A DNA stretch of 64,000 bases from Romanomermis culicivorax. Lineage: Eukaryota; Nematoda; Enoplea; Mermithida; Mermithidae. The translations under genes were made by a program, and so were the position numbers. The notes under the pieces are model-generated. The model saw only the letters and a program-made list of their open reading frames with translations, was not told the DNA's origin and ran no database searches. The DNA lies in NCBI GenBank assembly GCA_963922205.1, contig CAWUHX010000125.1, positions 372,001 to 436,000 of the forward strand, given 5' to 3'. This document shows, piece after piece, positions 1-10,782 of the stretch (position 1 is its first letter; every line of letters begins with the position of its first letter).

Positions 1-2
1 CC

Positions 3-3000
3 GTCGCGAAAGTTCAGAAAATCCAAAGGGCGAATAAACAGTCAACTGTCAGAGTAGAACAACCTATACTGGTTAATACACTCGAAAATCGGTCGGAAGA
101 GCAACCAGCTCAATCGCGCTTCAGAGATGATTCGAAACCTCGATTCAGAGATAACTCTCAACTCCGAAACAGAGACGACTGTAGACAGCGAAACAGCATG
201 AGGTTTCAAGAAAATTCGACTCTAGCGAAGACGAAAGAATTGGAAGAAAGCATAAAACGAGTCCTAGAAAAGTTCGGAATCCGAGAAAATACGCAAAACG
301 CTAACAATTTCGAAAATCGAAGATCGCGATTCGATCGGGGGACAAGTCCCAACTTTTGGAATAGAGAAAACATTCCTATACGTGATTTCTCTCAGAATCG
401 AAACTTCCAACGAAATCAGTCACGTGAACGACCCGTAAAATATTGCACCTATCATGGTCAGTGTAAACACGACAGCTCCGAATGCTATCAATTAAAACCA
501 CAGGCTTCTCAGCCTCGGCAACAGCAACCGAATCATCAATGGCAAAATAACCATAATTGGCGTCCTCGTTTTCAACAAAATACGCGTAACTACACGCTCA
601 ATCAGAATCAAAATTTTGACCGAAATAACCGATTTTTCAATCGCGATAATCGAAACTATCAGAGAGATGTTGCAAACATTTCTCTCTGCGATTCCGAATC
701 CCGACAAGAAAAGATAATCGAAAAGCACTACTACTATCCGATGAATAACTCACAGTCTATACAGACTCAGCTAACTTCTCCGAAATCTTCGCAACAAGTT
801 TTGCCATCAGAAACCAAAACGGTGTCCAACTCACCTACAACTTTCGTTCCGATAAAACCGACAACTAGTACAGCTAATATGCTTGAACCGACAGAAGCTT
901 CTAAAGCTACAAACTTCTTCGTCGCTCCCGGAATCACTGATTTCACAATCGAAAAACCTACTGAACCGTGGATCGCGAGATCTAGCGTGTGTCGAATCGA
1001 AGAATGTTCGCAAAAAGATATCAAACTGCTGAGCTTATACGCTCCTACTCGTGCTTTTCATATCGATGCCAAAATCGGAAAAACCAAAACGAAAGCGTTA
1101 ATCGATACCGGTGCTCAGTGTTCAGTCATTTCCTCATGTCTAGCTCAACGCTCTTTGGGGATTGACTATGATACTTTGGAAACATCCGCGCAGATAAAAG
1201 TAGCCGATGGTGCTATTGTCGATGCCAGAGGTCCGATAATCTTCAAAATCAGTTCATCTTTCGGAACGCATCTAGTACGATGCTGGATACTACCTACTAC
1301 AGGAGAGCAATGCCTCCTAGGAACCGATTTCCTAGTGCATCCGAGCGTTCGAGCCGTAATAAACTTTCACGAAAATTTCATCAGAATCGGAGACGTTCAG
1401 CAAGAACTAAACCTAGTTTTGAAACCGATCGAAAAAGCGCCCTATGACGAAGTATTTTCAAATACTTCTACGGGACAAAGTCAAATGCAAATCGTGAAAA
1501 TCGACAGATCGCTACCGATTTTGAATATCCCGTCATGCTACGTAGAACCGAATTGTCAGACTTGGGTAAACGGGAAAGTCTTCCCTTTCACAAACGAAAG
1601 TTTCAAAAGTGTTATAGTTCAGCCCGTGAACTTTGGAAAAGAAAATTGTGAATATCCGATCGAACTTGCGATAATCAACATAACCGAAGGCAAATGTCCA
1701 CTATTATTCGTCAATAATAGTGCGAACGGCATCCATCTAGAACCTAACCAGCTCATCGCTGAGGTTAAATTCAAACTCGAAGAATCGAAAATGACCGTCG
1801 CGTCGCTAAGCGATCATGAAGAAGACTATGAGCCAGCAACGTTGGTTAAAGACCAGTCAACTATGTCGGAAGAAGAAAAACTTCAACACGCTCTCGAAAA
1901 AATGACCGAAAAGTCGAATATCGACGATGAAGATAGAAAAATCGCTATCGAAGTCTTCAAGCAATATCGCGATGTTTTCAGTCTCCCTGGAGATCAACCT
2001 ACTCTCACTCACGAGTTAACGGTCTCTATAGACACCGGTAATGCAAAACCAGTCGCGAAACACTACTATCGTGCCCCGATTGAGCAAAGACCAATGGTTC
2101 GTCAGAAAATCCAAGAAATGCTAGAAAAAGGTCTCATCGAACCTTCGCGATCACCGTGGGCAGCACCTATGTTTCTGGTAACGAAAAAAGATGGAAGTTG
2201 GCGACCCGTAGTCGATTATAGAGGTATAAATGAAGTTACTCCTAGCGATAAGTTTCCGATCCCAAGAATCGATGACTATCTAGATGCTCTAGGCAATGCG
2301 AGATTTTTCTCAACTCTAGACTTGAAAGCAGGGTATTGGCAAATCCCTTTAGACATCGCTTCACGCGATAAAACTACTTTCGTCAGTCAAGAAGGCTTGT
2401 TTCATTTCAAAGTTCTACCTTTTGGCTTGAAAAATGCCCCCGCTGAATTTCAAAGACTAATGGAACGGATCCTGCATCCATATATCTGGAAAATATGTTT
2501 GGTCTATATCGACGATATCATAGTCTTTTCGCAAACGTATAACGATCATCTAGCACATATTCAACTGATCTTTGATGCTCTCCGTGACGCCAATCTAACG
2601 CTAAGACCAGATAAATGCGATTTCGTACCGAAACAAGTAAAATTTCTTGGTCACTTGCTAAGCGAAAATGGAATCTCGCCTGATCCCGAAAAGGTCTCCG
2701 CGATCGTAAACTATGAAATGCCGAAAACGGTTAAAGATCTTCAAAGTTTTTTGGGCCTTGTCCAATGGTGTAGACGATTCATACCGAATCTTGCCACTCT
2801 TTCGCGACCGCTCTATCAACTTCTACGAAAAAACGCGAAATATGAGATAAGCGAAGAACATCATACAGCTTTTAACGAGATTAAAACATCTCTAACCTCG
2901 ACTCCTTTCTTGCGATATCCTGTCTATAACGACGAAAAATCGAAATTCATCATCCAAACTGATGCTAGCACAACTGCTATTGGTGCGATTTTGTATCAAG

Positions 3001-4343
3001 AAAACGAAAATGATCAATGGGTCATCGCGTATAATAGTAGAGTTCTGTCTGACGTAGAAACCCGATACAGTACGACTGAGCGCGAATGTCTAGCAATTGT
3101 AGAAGCTTTTCGTTGGTACAGACACTATGTCTACGGTCAAAAAGTAACGGTCAGAACTGACCATAAGCCTTTGCAGTGGATTAAAGAAGAAAAACATCGA
3201 AATTCGCGACTTCAGAACTTCGCAATAAAGCTTCAAGACTATGACTATCGTGTTGAATATGTAAAAGGCAAAGAAAACGCTTGCGCTGATTTTTTGTCTC
3301 GAAATGAACCTCGCGCTAAAGTAAAGCCAAAGACTAGCGAAGAAGTAACGAATGAAATATTCAGACCGACATTTCGCGAAGAGAAAAAGACTGTCGCTGC
3401 GGCTATAACAAGGTCAATGACGCAAAAAGAAGAAAGAAATAAAGTGCCGAAGTTTGAAGAAGATTTCCAACAGCCTGAGAAACGGCTAGTAACCATAGAA
3501 ACGCCGGAAGAAATCCGAGAAGCTCAAAGAAAAGACCCGTACATCGCGAAGTTGATAAAAGTTCTGGAACAAAACCAAATCTCTACGATTTCATCTGCTT
3601 TCCATACCGAAAACGAGATAGTGTACCGAACATCGAAACAAGCTAATACAGCTTCCGCGATAGTAGTTCCAACTACTCTGATTGAAAGTGTTTTGTATCA
3701 ATTTCACGGCGCGAAGATTTTGAGTCATCAAGGTCACAGACGCACTACAGCGATGATTCGTCAGCATTTTTGGTGGCCGAAAATGGAAGAATCGATAATA
3801 AAGTGGATCAAAACATGTAAAACATGTCAACAAACAACTTCTCAGTTGCCGAAACCTCCTCCGTTGATGCCGATACAACCAAAATATCCATTTGAAATCG
3901 TCGCGACCGACATAGTAAACATATCCCCTCTTGGTGAGAAAAGATCATACGTCATCGTATTTCAAGACTACTTCACTAAATGGGTAAGCGCTCATTTGAT
4001 TCCGGATCAAAAAGCAGCCACTATAGTTGAAAGTTTCGTAAACAACGTAGTTTTGGTTCATGGCAGCCCGAAACATCTTCTATCAGATCAGGGTTCAGGA
4101 TTCACTTCAAACTTGATGAAAGACATCGCGAAACTACTAAAAGTCCAGAAAATCAATACCACTGCGTATCACCCTCAATGTAACGGAATGGTCGAAAGAT
4201 TCAATCAAACGTTGATTTCGCAACTCAAAAAATTCACCGCTGAAGATCCCGATAATTGGGAACGGTATCTACCTTTCGGGACATTCGCCTATAACACTGT
4301 TCCTCACACAGCTACTCACTTCTCTCCGTTTCGACTTTTGTGA
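3..4343 (+). CDS. Gag-Pol polyprotein (partial 5', premature TGA)
   Basis: The frame is open from base 3 through the first internal ATG at 198 to TGA 4341-4343; residues below count from 198. A Gag zinc knuckle of form C-x2-H-x4-H-x4-C spans residues 83-96. The aspartic protease active site is Asp303-Thr-Gly-Ala. The RT catalytic box is YIDD, residues 770-773. RNase H keeps its acidic residues (TDAS, TEREC, TDHKP, ADFLSR). Integrase has an HHCC zinc finger near 1175-1215 and the catalytic triad Asp1238, Asp1297, Glu1333. All catalytic residues seen are intact. The frame continues past the TGA, so the stop truncates only the integrase C-terminal domain. Roles are those of the family: capsid, polyprotein processing, reverse transcription and integration. 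Confidence 0.92.
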   Translation, partial: VAKVQKIQRANKQSTVRVEQPILVNTLENRSEEQPAQSRFRDDSKPRFRDNSQLRNRDDCRQRNSMRFQENSTLAKTKELEESIKRVLEKFGIRENTQNANNFENRRSRFDRGTSPNFWNRENIPIRDFSQNRNFQRNQSRERPVKYCTYHGQCKHDSSECYQLKPQASQPRQQQPNHQWQNNHNWRPRFQQNTRNYTLNQNQNFDRNNRFFNRDNRNYQRDVANISLCDSESRQEKIIEKHYYYPMNNSQSIQTQLTSPKSSQQVLPSETKTVSNSPTTFVPIKPTTSTANMLEPTEASKATNFFVAPGITDFTIEKPTEPWIARSSVCRIEECSQKDIKLLSLYAPTRAFHIDAKIGKTKTKALIDTGAQCSVISSCLAQRSLGIDYDTLETSAQIKVADGAIVDARGPIIFKISSSFGTHLVRCWILPTTGEQCLLGTDFLVHPSVRAVINFHENFIRIGDVQQELNLVLKPIEKAPYDEVFSNTSTGQSQMQIVKIDRSLPILNIPSCYVEPNCQTWVNGKVFPFTNESFKSVIVQPVNFGKENCEYPIELAIINITEGKCPLLFVNNSANGIHLEPNQLIAEVKFKLEESKMTVASLSDHEEDYEPATLVKDQSTMSEEEKLQHALEKMTEKSNIDDEDRKIAIEVFKQYRDVFSLPGDQPTLTHELTVSIDTGNAKPVAKHYYRAPIEQRPMVRQKIQEMLEKGLIEPSRSPWAAPMFLVTKKDGSWRPVVDYRGINEVTPSDKFPIPRIDDYLDALGNARFFSTLDLKAGYWQIPLDIASRDKTTFVSQEGLFHFKVLPFGLKNAPAEFQRLMERILHPYIWKICLVYIDDIIVFSQTYNDHLAHIQLIFDALRDANLTLRPDKCDFVPKQVKFLGHLLSENGISPDPEKVSAIVNYEMPKTVKDLQSFLGLVQWCRRFIPNLATLSRPLYQLLRKNAKYEISEEHHTAFNEIKTSLTSTPFLRYPVYNDEKSKFIIQTDASTTAIGAILYQENENDQWVIAYNSRVLSDVETRYSTTERECLAIVEAFRWYRHYVYGQKVTVRTDHKPLQWIKEEKHRNSRLQNFAIKLQDYDYRVEYVKGKENACADFLSRNEPRAKVKPKTSEEVTNEIFRPTFREEKKTVAAAITRSMTQKEERNKVPKFEEDFQQPEKRLVTIETPEEIREAQRKDPYIAKLIKVLEQNQISTISSAFHTENEIVYRTSKQANTASAIVVPTTLIESVLYQFHGAKILSHQGHRRTTAMIRQHFWWPKMEESIIKWIKTCKTCQQTTSQLPKPPPLMPIQPKYPFEIVATDIVNISPLGEKRSYVIVFQDYFTKWVSAHLIPDQKAATIVESFVNNVVLVHGSPKHLLSDQGSGFTSNLMKDIAKLLKVQKINTTAYHPQCNGMVERFNQTLISQLKKFTAEDPDNWERYLPFGTFAYNTVPHTATHFSPFRLL

Positions 4344-4796
4344 GGGTACGAACCCAGAATCGCTATAGATTTCGACTGCGCTAAAAGTCTAACGTTACCG
4401 CTAAACTACGATGCGTATCAGTATATCTTCACGCAAGCGCAACTAACGCTATATAACGAAGTTTTCGAAAACTTAAAAAACGCGTCCGAATCACATAAAC
4501 GATACTTCGATAAAAAAGCGAAAGAGCAGAAATACGATCTAAACGATCTCATACTGTTGCTTAACAACAAAAAAGCAACTAAAATCGACAAAGACTATAT
4601 CCGACCCTTCGTAGTGGTCGAAAATTCTGAAATTTCGAAAAACGTCATAACGATCGATAGCCTAGATTGTCCCGGACAATCTCAGAAAGTCTCACTTTCT
4701 CGCGTAAAGCCGTATTTGCCTCGAATGGCATTCAAAATTTTTAACGCGCAAGTCAGTGGTCCTCCACAACTGACTAGTCACGCGCTACTGCATTGA
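4344..4796 (+). pseudogene. Integrase C-terminal domain, cut off by in-frame TGA
   Basis: Reading on in the same frame after TGA 4341-4343 gives 150 codons to a stop at 4794-4796. They contain the features of a gypsy integrase C-terminal domain: a charged helix (KRYFDKKAKEQKYDLNDL), a beta-rich segment (YIRPFVVVEN) and a basic end (SLSRVKPYLP). The minus-strand remnant at 41388-41810 is homologous throughout. At the position of the stop, the related pol at 52140-52676 reads LLRGHEA. A CGA arginine codon mutated to TGA is therefore the simplest explanation. Confidence 0.8.
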
Positions 4797-5550
4797 GATC
4801 GAATTTTGTATCATTCGTAAAATATTTATTTTCTACTTCGAAATCGATTCGTTTTTTACATATTCCGTTTTCCGTTTCGTCTTCACCATTTTGATCGTTT
4901 TGAACTAACCTATAACAGTCTTCCACAGACTAAAGGTAGTGTATGGCCGATTTGCGAGCTGCGATAAAAACTCCGTTTCGAAACATGCTTTCGCGTAATC
5001 TACTGGGTGGCAAAGAAACCACGACATCGTAAACATTTCAAATTTTTCTACGTCTCATCCGTATCGCCGAGATTTTTTCTACAGTTTGGTATTGATCCGC
5101 TCAATACCTTTCGAATTTCGAGTTTCAAAGACTTCGCCAGAAGCTTTATATACGTTTCTCTACGAAACTTAAAGCTTGCATCCGCTGCAAACTTTCCGAT
5201 CTAACGCCTCCGTGGCTAAAGATTCCGTTCTGAAACACTGACGCCTCCGCGGCTAAAGACTCCGGTCATCAGAATAAAGACTCCGGTAATCAGAATAAAG
5301 ACTCCCGTCATCAAAATAAAGACTCTGGTCTTTCCGCTCGAAATCCAGCCTTGGTGATACGTTCTGTAGAAAAAAATTTTTCTTTTTTTTGTTCCATATA
5401 GGAAAAAGTGCCACCGTTGTTTCAAAGTATCTGATCGCGGCCGAAGTCGAATGAAAAGGTCCGCCAAAGAAAGAAAGATCCTCTGCATCCAAAGAAAAAA
5501 CCGCTCGTTCCCGAAGAGAGAAAATTCGAATCGCTTGAGGCGATTTACAT
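4797..5550 (+). other. Untranslated 3' internal region of the gypsy element
   Basis: The ~750 bases between the pol stop and the polypurine tract hold no convincing gene. Several short frames exist on both strands, but they follow simple repeats rather than any domain. No env-like signal peptide, membrane segment or Cys pattern was seen. Composition matches the rest of the element. Confidence 0.6.
5253..5330 (+). repeat. 21-bp tandem repeat, about 3.7 copies
   Basis: A 21-base unit beginning TAAAGACTCC and ending ATCAGAA or close variants is repeated head to tail at 5253, 5274 and 5295, with a partial copy from 5316. It lies in the untranslated region of the gypsy element. It creates repetitive open frames on the minus strand that should not be taken as proteins. 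Confidence 0.85.
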
Positions 5551-5565
5551 CGAAAGGGGGAGGAG
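5551..5565 (+). promoter_or_regulatory. Polypurine tract (plus-strand primer)
   Basis: The run CGAAAGGGGGAGGAG immediately precedes the TG of the 3' LTR. This is where LTR retrotransposons prime plus-strand DNA synthesis. Confidence 0.75.
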
Positions 5566-6150
5566 TGTTGTGGTGTGCCGATCGACTACAGTAAGCTCGT
5601 CAGCTTTTCAAAGTGATTCGCAAGAATGCATTGTTTCGGAGCTCGAAGTTGTTCAAAGTTGTCCGAAGGTTTACAACATCAAAGATTACACTCGCAGCAA
5701 GATTGTGATAAAGTCAGTAGTTGTTTTGTTTGTCTTAGTGAGCAGTCGGGTTTGTGATTGGCTCTGAGCATCGCTAGTAAATCGAAAACCAAGCGTGTGT
5801 TCTAGATTGAGTCAAACTATTTGCAAAATAGTTTGAGTAAGCGAGTGAGACTCTAAGCGGTTAAGATCGTACGGCGCGAGTTTCGGCATCCGAAAACCTT
5901 TGACGACCTGAGCGAAGATCCCTGGATAAAATTGACACAGCGCTCTCTACGAGCCCGTCAATCTCCTGCGTTCGACTATCGTTGCGTTGATTTCGTAAAA
6001 CACTCCGAGTGTTTCGTCTACAGCGTTCCGCACGCTCTACTACGTTCCGTACGTCTCTTCTAAACGCGCGATAAATCGTCGAGCTACACAGCTAATTTCT
6101 CATCTGCGTTCCGTCGTCTACGCTTCTATTTCTCACGCACGACAAATGCG
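5566..6150 (+). repeat. 3' LTR of the gypsy element (right edge uncertain)
   Basis: The LTR starts with TGTTGTGGTG directly after the polypurine tract. It is CpG-rich with repeated short words such as CGTTCCG and CGTCTAC. The matching 5' LTR is outside the window, so its end cannot be fixed; a terminal CA near 6.15 kb is plausible. The 275 bases from there to the next element show nothing recognisable. Confidence 0.6.
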
Positions 6151-6426
6151 CATTTGTGAGTGGCACTAAATTTAATGGTGCGATTTTCAAAAGCGCAAAT
6201 GAAAAAGGCGCAATTGGCTACACGCCGTTAGGAGATCCGATTTTTCCTTAATTTTTATAATAGGCTGTTGTACTCAATCAACAAGGAAAATTTGTCACAG
6301 ATGATCAATGTTTCGAAGATTTGAAAAATTGACTGAAACACATCATTTCCGTGAATAATGACGCAGGTTCAGTCAAAAATGAAGCTCTTCAGTGATGAAT
6401 TTTAACGAAGTAAGAATACTTACTAC

Positions 6427-7304
6427 TGTAATGTACCTGCTAATGCAGTACTGTGAATATATAGCATACTGTATGTGATAGTCATTTACTAAATATTATT
6501 TCCTTTTCGTAATTTATCATCTCAAGGGTGTCTGGGATTCACACCCAAACATTCCTCTAAAAATCATGTGAAGTACTTTATTTTGATCGGTTCACACCCT
6601 GGTAGCCCAATTAAGACGCCCCAATTAATTTGCACAAACGGCAGCTGGTCCCCTAGAACCTACACTAAACTACACATTCCACGGCTACCGTAATCCCCCA
6701 TAAAAATCGTAAACAACACCTGCACACAGTAAAAAGTAAAAGCCCCGCCAGACAGTAGTCTCAAGTGCAACGGTAGCGACAGTCCCACAAAACATGTGTA
6801 TACAGAGAAACAGATACAGGAAGCATGCACAGAAGCACAGAGGTGTGGCCAAGCCCACCATAGGAAGCAAGCAAGACACGAGAAGCATGCTGTACTAGAA
6901 AAGCATTAAAGGGCGTGACTAAATTAGCAAGAATAGTAAAGCAGGAAGCGGCGATTGGCGGAAGAAGATGGACAGAAGCACGACCTCCCGCGACGCCCAG
7001 GGAGTGGCCAAAAACGTCGTATTTAAAGAGAAGCAAAGCATGATTTTGTGATTATTCGTAGTTCTTAGTTTCGTTGTTCGCGATCATTTCGTTCATTTGC
7101 AAGCAGCTGTTTTTCGAAAGCAATTAAATTGAGGCGTTACTATATTTGCAAGCGAACGGGCGGTTCATTTTTGTGTAATCCGCGATCAAGCAACCATCGA
7201 CTGTTATCATATACCATGGTTACTACCACGTCCCGCGCCCCTTTTGTCCACCGTAACGTCCATAATTGGATAAAGTAAAGTGCTTTACAAATCTGGTCGT
7301 TACA
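6427..7304 (+). repeat. 5' LTR (~878 bp)
   Basis: It begins TGTAATGTACCTGC and ends GGTCGTTACA. It matches 14811-15689 along its full length, with scattered substitutions and small indels. A TATTTAAA box at about 7020-7027 is a candidate core promoter, with transcription probably starting in the following ~40 bases. Long minus-strand frames inside the LTR appear in both copies and are shadows. Confidence 0.92.
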
Positions 7305-7309
7305 TATTT

Positions 7310-7327
7310 TGGTGACCGTACCATACC
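7310..7327 (+). promoter_or_regulatory. tRNA primer-binding site
   Basis: TGGTGACCGTACCATACC lies six bases after the 5' LTR. It starts with TGG, the complement of a tRNA 3' CCA, as in many gypsy-type elements. The tRNA identity was not determined. Confidence 0.65.
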
Positions 7328-7548
7328 ATTAACTACTGGAACTCCCTGTCCCAATTAGGTGTATCCTTCATCCGGGCATCCCGAAGCATTAGATAATACA
7401 GTAGTAATCATCTCCTACAGTAAGACAGATATTCGTAGAAAGCAAACTGGAAATCCCCTCCAATGAAACATTAAGCGATACATTTGTACAAATACAGCGT
7501 AAAGCAAAAATTGAAGCATTTAAGCAGAAATCCCAGCATAAACCAAGA

Positions 7549-9184
7549 ATGACCCACCAAACGCAAGATCATTTAGGAGAAATTGTTAGAGAGCAGATGA
7601 ACGATTTATTTTCAGAACATTTTCGTACTCTACACACACAATTGAATCAGAATACAGTAAACCTTACCCTAATTGACGATCTAAGAACAGCAAACATTTG
7701 TAATAACATGGCAAATAATTTTTACGCGAAACCTACAGTATTCACGGGCGGCGTGACCCAACATTTTGGTGAATGGAATAAACGATTAGAACAATTCATG
7801 ACACTCCAAGGCATGAAAGATACAGATGTACAGTTAAAGTTGGCATGTTTAGAGATTCATTTAGGAGGAGCCGCGTTAGCAAAATTCAAAAGTCTAGCCA
7901 ATTCCGAAAACCCTCCCAACACATACGAGCAGTATAAAATCGCATTGCAGGCCTTTTTCCCAAACAATTGAAATAATGAGCTACATCAACAATTTTTACG
8001 TGAGAGAAAACAAAAATGATCAGAAACAGTAACTGAATTCTTGTTTGATCTAGAACACCTCGCAACCCTCGCCTACCCTAACTTTAACACAGACGCATGA
8101 GAAATGATCATAAAACCCCTTTTTGTAGAAGGCATGCAAAACGAAATCAGGGGAGCAATTAAGTATAGACCATTCACAACTCTAAAAGAAATGTCAGACG
8201 AAGCAGCTCACATTGAACAGCAAGTCCTTAGAAATGTCCAACACCCTTCCATTTATACCCCCAAAACCCCAACCCATCTTTTCCCTAACCAAAAATACAG
8301 ACCAACAGGACCTTTTGCATCAATTAGAACAACAAGTAAAAGATTTACAGTTGCAGATCAAACAAAAATCCCAACCCCCACAACAGAGTAACTACAACAG
8401 TTTCAGTAACAACACTTTCAGCACAAATAATGCTTACAGGAACAATACTACTCCTAGGCAACCCACATGCTTTCAGTGTGGACAACTCGGACACGTAGCT
8501 CGCAATTGTAAATCAGTAGGCATCCGAAAATCATGTGAAATTTGTTTTCGTAATAATCACAGTACGCATGATTGTAAAAGCCGATGCATCCACTGCTTCC
8601 AAACAGGACATAGATCTGATAACTGCCTTTCGAAACCCTACTCAAATTTTCAATGTTTTCTATGCAAGCAGAGAGGTCATACAAGTAGGTACTGTCCAAA
8701 TCAACAAAGTCGTAATATTCAAAATTGCATTGAGTACAGGCAACCCCAACCCCTAATGGACATCGATGACCCTGCATTCTACTCAACATTACCCACCATA
8801 ACTAAGGGCCCTCAGACTACTTTAGGAACTATAATGCCCACCACCCATCGCCGCAGCCAGGAGGAATACATCCTCGACCTGGATATACGCGATTGGTGCG
8901 CCATGTCATCACCCCCCACGCCTGAAGCCGCCAAGGTTGTAAAATCGCCACCCACTATCCCCGCCCGCTACAAAATCCCCCGAAAGCAGACCACCGATTC
9001 GCCCACCGCCCCTGAAACACCCTCGAAAACAGGTCGTAACCTTTTGTCCCTCCTACAGGGCCTCACCCCTGAACCCTACAGATTCGGCCCCCCCAAACGC
9101 TATTGCCGACCCCCACAAGTAAGCAAATCCAAACCCCATCCCATGACTCAACTTCTAAAGTTTTACAGACTGTTCAGATTATAA
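7549..9184 (+). pseudogene. Gag with four CCHC zinc knuckles (stops and one frameshift)
   Basis: The capsid-like part starts at ATG 7549 and reads in frame 1 through TGA codons at 7969, 8017 and 8098 to about 8.3 kb. A frameshift then moves the reading to frame 2, ending at TAA 9182. The N-terminal part has typical retrotransposon Gag patterns (FGEWNKRLEQF, FLRERKQK, AYPNFN). The C-terminal part has four C-x2-C-x4-H-x4-C knuckles in a row (CFQCGQLGH, CEICFRNNH, CIHCFQTGH, CFLCKQRGH), followed by a Pro/Thr-rich tail. Most gypsy Gags have one or two knuckles. Gag packages element RNA into particles. The reading is clear, but the gene is broken. Confidence 0.88.
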
Positions 9185-9669
9185 ACCAGCCACCCCCTCA
9201 ACACAACAACGCAAAACACCAACAGCGGCCACGCCAAACCGGCCAGAGCGAAAAAATACAATGCCCCGCTGTCTCCACAAAACATAGTATTGGCCGTTGT
9301 ATTGTATTTTTATATGCATAATAATCCCCATATTTATAGTGCCCAATTCCTGATCTGTGGAACTTCATTGAGTGGTCACTCAGTCAGCATACCAAAACTT
9401 GTATCATGTACGCCCCCTTCCACAGTAGACAAACCAGTACAGACATTCGGAAAAATCTATATCCCCTCCACTATGCCTCACATTACAGATGCATACAAAT
9501 GCAGTGTTCGCAAACGGAAAATTTGAACTAATACTGGATTTTTTGGCTCAAAAGGTATTGTTCTCGACCAAACCGAAATGCAAAATCTAACCCCGCACAT
9601 TTGTAAGGCAATCATAATAGACAAAGAACACAACAGTCAAAAACTATATGAAACTCAACCAGGATTTTG
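9185..9669 (+). pseudogene. Envelope-like glycoprotein, N-terminal part
   Basis: In the same frame as the end of Gag, past TAA 9182, comes a hydrophobic stretch (IVLAVVLYFY) that looks like a signal peptide or leader. It is followed by a Cys-containing extracellular-type segment. The frame has TGA stops at 9524 and 9667. No ATG precedes the hydrophobic stretch, so the protein was either made fused to Gag, expressed by splicing, or has lost its start. The Cys spacing and position before 9721-10719 suggest the beginning of the same glycoprotein. Family assignment is uncertain. Confidence 0.55.
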
Positions 9670-9675
9670 ATCAAC

Positions 9676-9720
9676 AAAGCGTAGAATACACGTAGAATAC
9701 AACTAAGCGTAGAATACACA
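9676..9720 (+). repeat. Short direct duplication within the env-like region
   Basis: The word GTAGAATACA occurs three times, twice preceded by AAGC. A local duplication here coincides with the switch of reading frame between the two env-like parts and probably caused the frameshift. Confidence 0.6.
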
Positions 9721-10719
9721 TGGTGTTGTACAGACCACTGTACATCAGTCACTAACCTCATCATAGAAATAAGACAAATAGCATCTTGGAATGGAAAATC
9801 AATGACAGGTACATTAGGTGACCTAGGGTCATGCAAACCGACGTCAGGCCATTGTGTAACCGCGGATGGGTCCATTATCTGGAATGAAACAGCATTCGAA
9901 AACTTATGCCCTTTCGAATACAAAAATACACATCCCATAAAATTGATGCAAACTCACATGATAATAGAAGAGCTACAAGGTGCATTCTCCATCAAAAACA
10001 CACTCTTTTCAAACCCCAACTGCCCAGAAATCCAAGACAGTGTCCTAATCGAACAGGGCATTGTTGTACAGTTAGACAAAAGCACCCCACATCGTAACGC
10101 CTTTTTAACCCCAAAAACCAACGAAACTCATACTATACATTACGATTTTGATGATTTTGAACCGATTAACGCAAAACTAAACTATCTGGCAGACAAAATC
10201 CAGGAATTCGAGATCCAAAATTTCAAAAACGTCTGGACTGAATTATGCAGACAGGCACAGCATCACCTTTATCTAGTATGGCAAATTTTACGCCTTGATG
10301 CAACCCTTGGGGCGCGTGCATTCCTGCAGCGAACCGACATAATAGCAGAATTCACAGGAGATGCCCTCACCGTCTGGCCCTGTAAGCAGGTAAACGCATC
10401 CAAAGTCTTTTACAACCATAAAATCAACGAAACATGCTACAAACTTTTACCTATTCTGGTAGGAACCGAACGCATGTTTTCGAACCCAGGAGGGAACGAT
10501 CGGACCCCTTTCTCACAAACCGTAGATTGCAATCACATGCATGTAGCCCTTTACAAACAAAATAATACATGGGTCAGCGAAACAGGATCCCCGCATGTCA
10601 CAAATCTACCTTTAGAAATCGTCTGGAACCAAAATTTCTCCCTTTTCCATTTTAACACACCTGCAATCTTTCATGATCAACTCGCAACTATTTCAACCAA
10701 GCTACTCTTTTTGAAATAA
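9721..10719 (+). pseudogene. Envelope-like glycoprotein, ectodomain
   Basis: Frame 1 is open from 9721 (first ATG 9802) to TAA 10717. The protein is secretory in character, with many cysteines and at least six N-x-S/T glycosylation sequons (WNET, TNET, VNAS, INET, NNT, NFS). An amphipathic helical stretch (LNYLADKIQEFEIQNF) is followed by a hydrophobic/basic block ending in VWPC. It resembles class I-III viral or retroelement fusion glycoproteins. The closest impression is the glycoproteins of insect and nematode mononegaviruses and errant retroelements, but I cannot prove a family without a search. The frame continues beyond the TAA into the membrane anchor. Such proteins mediate membrane attachment and entry; this copy is broken. 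Confidence 0.65.
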
Positions 10720-10782
10720 TACATTTACAAAACCCACACACTCGAACATGTCATTAAAAAACTCATCAATTACACCGCCCAA

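Larger units (their letters stand above)
1..6150 (+). mobile_element. Ty3/gypsy LTR retrotransposon, 5' end outside window
   Basis: This is the 3' portion of an LTR retrotransposon: Gag end, protease, RT, RNase H, integrase, a ~0.77-kb untranslated stretch, a polypurine tract and a 3' LTR starting at 5566. The left end (5' LTR, primer site, most of Gag) lies before base 1. The right LTR boundary is not resolved, and about 6.15 kb is where the CpG-rich composition fades. Coding DNA is full of CGA, TCG and GCG codons, unlike the AT-rich, CpG-poor DNA around it. Only one premature stop interrupts pol, so this is the youngest-looking element here. It belongs to the same lineage as the decayed copies at 22.5-28.3, 41.4-42.1 and 52.1-57.7 kb. 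Confidence 0.9.

Noticed and set aside
5216-5492. Minus-strand repetitive frames with FILMTGV units
   Set aside because: Translation of the 21-bp tandem repeat.
6685-7036. Minus-strand Cys/Leu-rich frames in the 5' LTR, repeated at 15046-15422
   Set aside because: They occur in both LTR copies simply because the LTRs are repeats; no domain pattern and no conserved reading across the differences.
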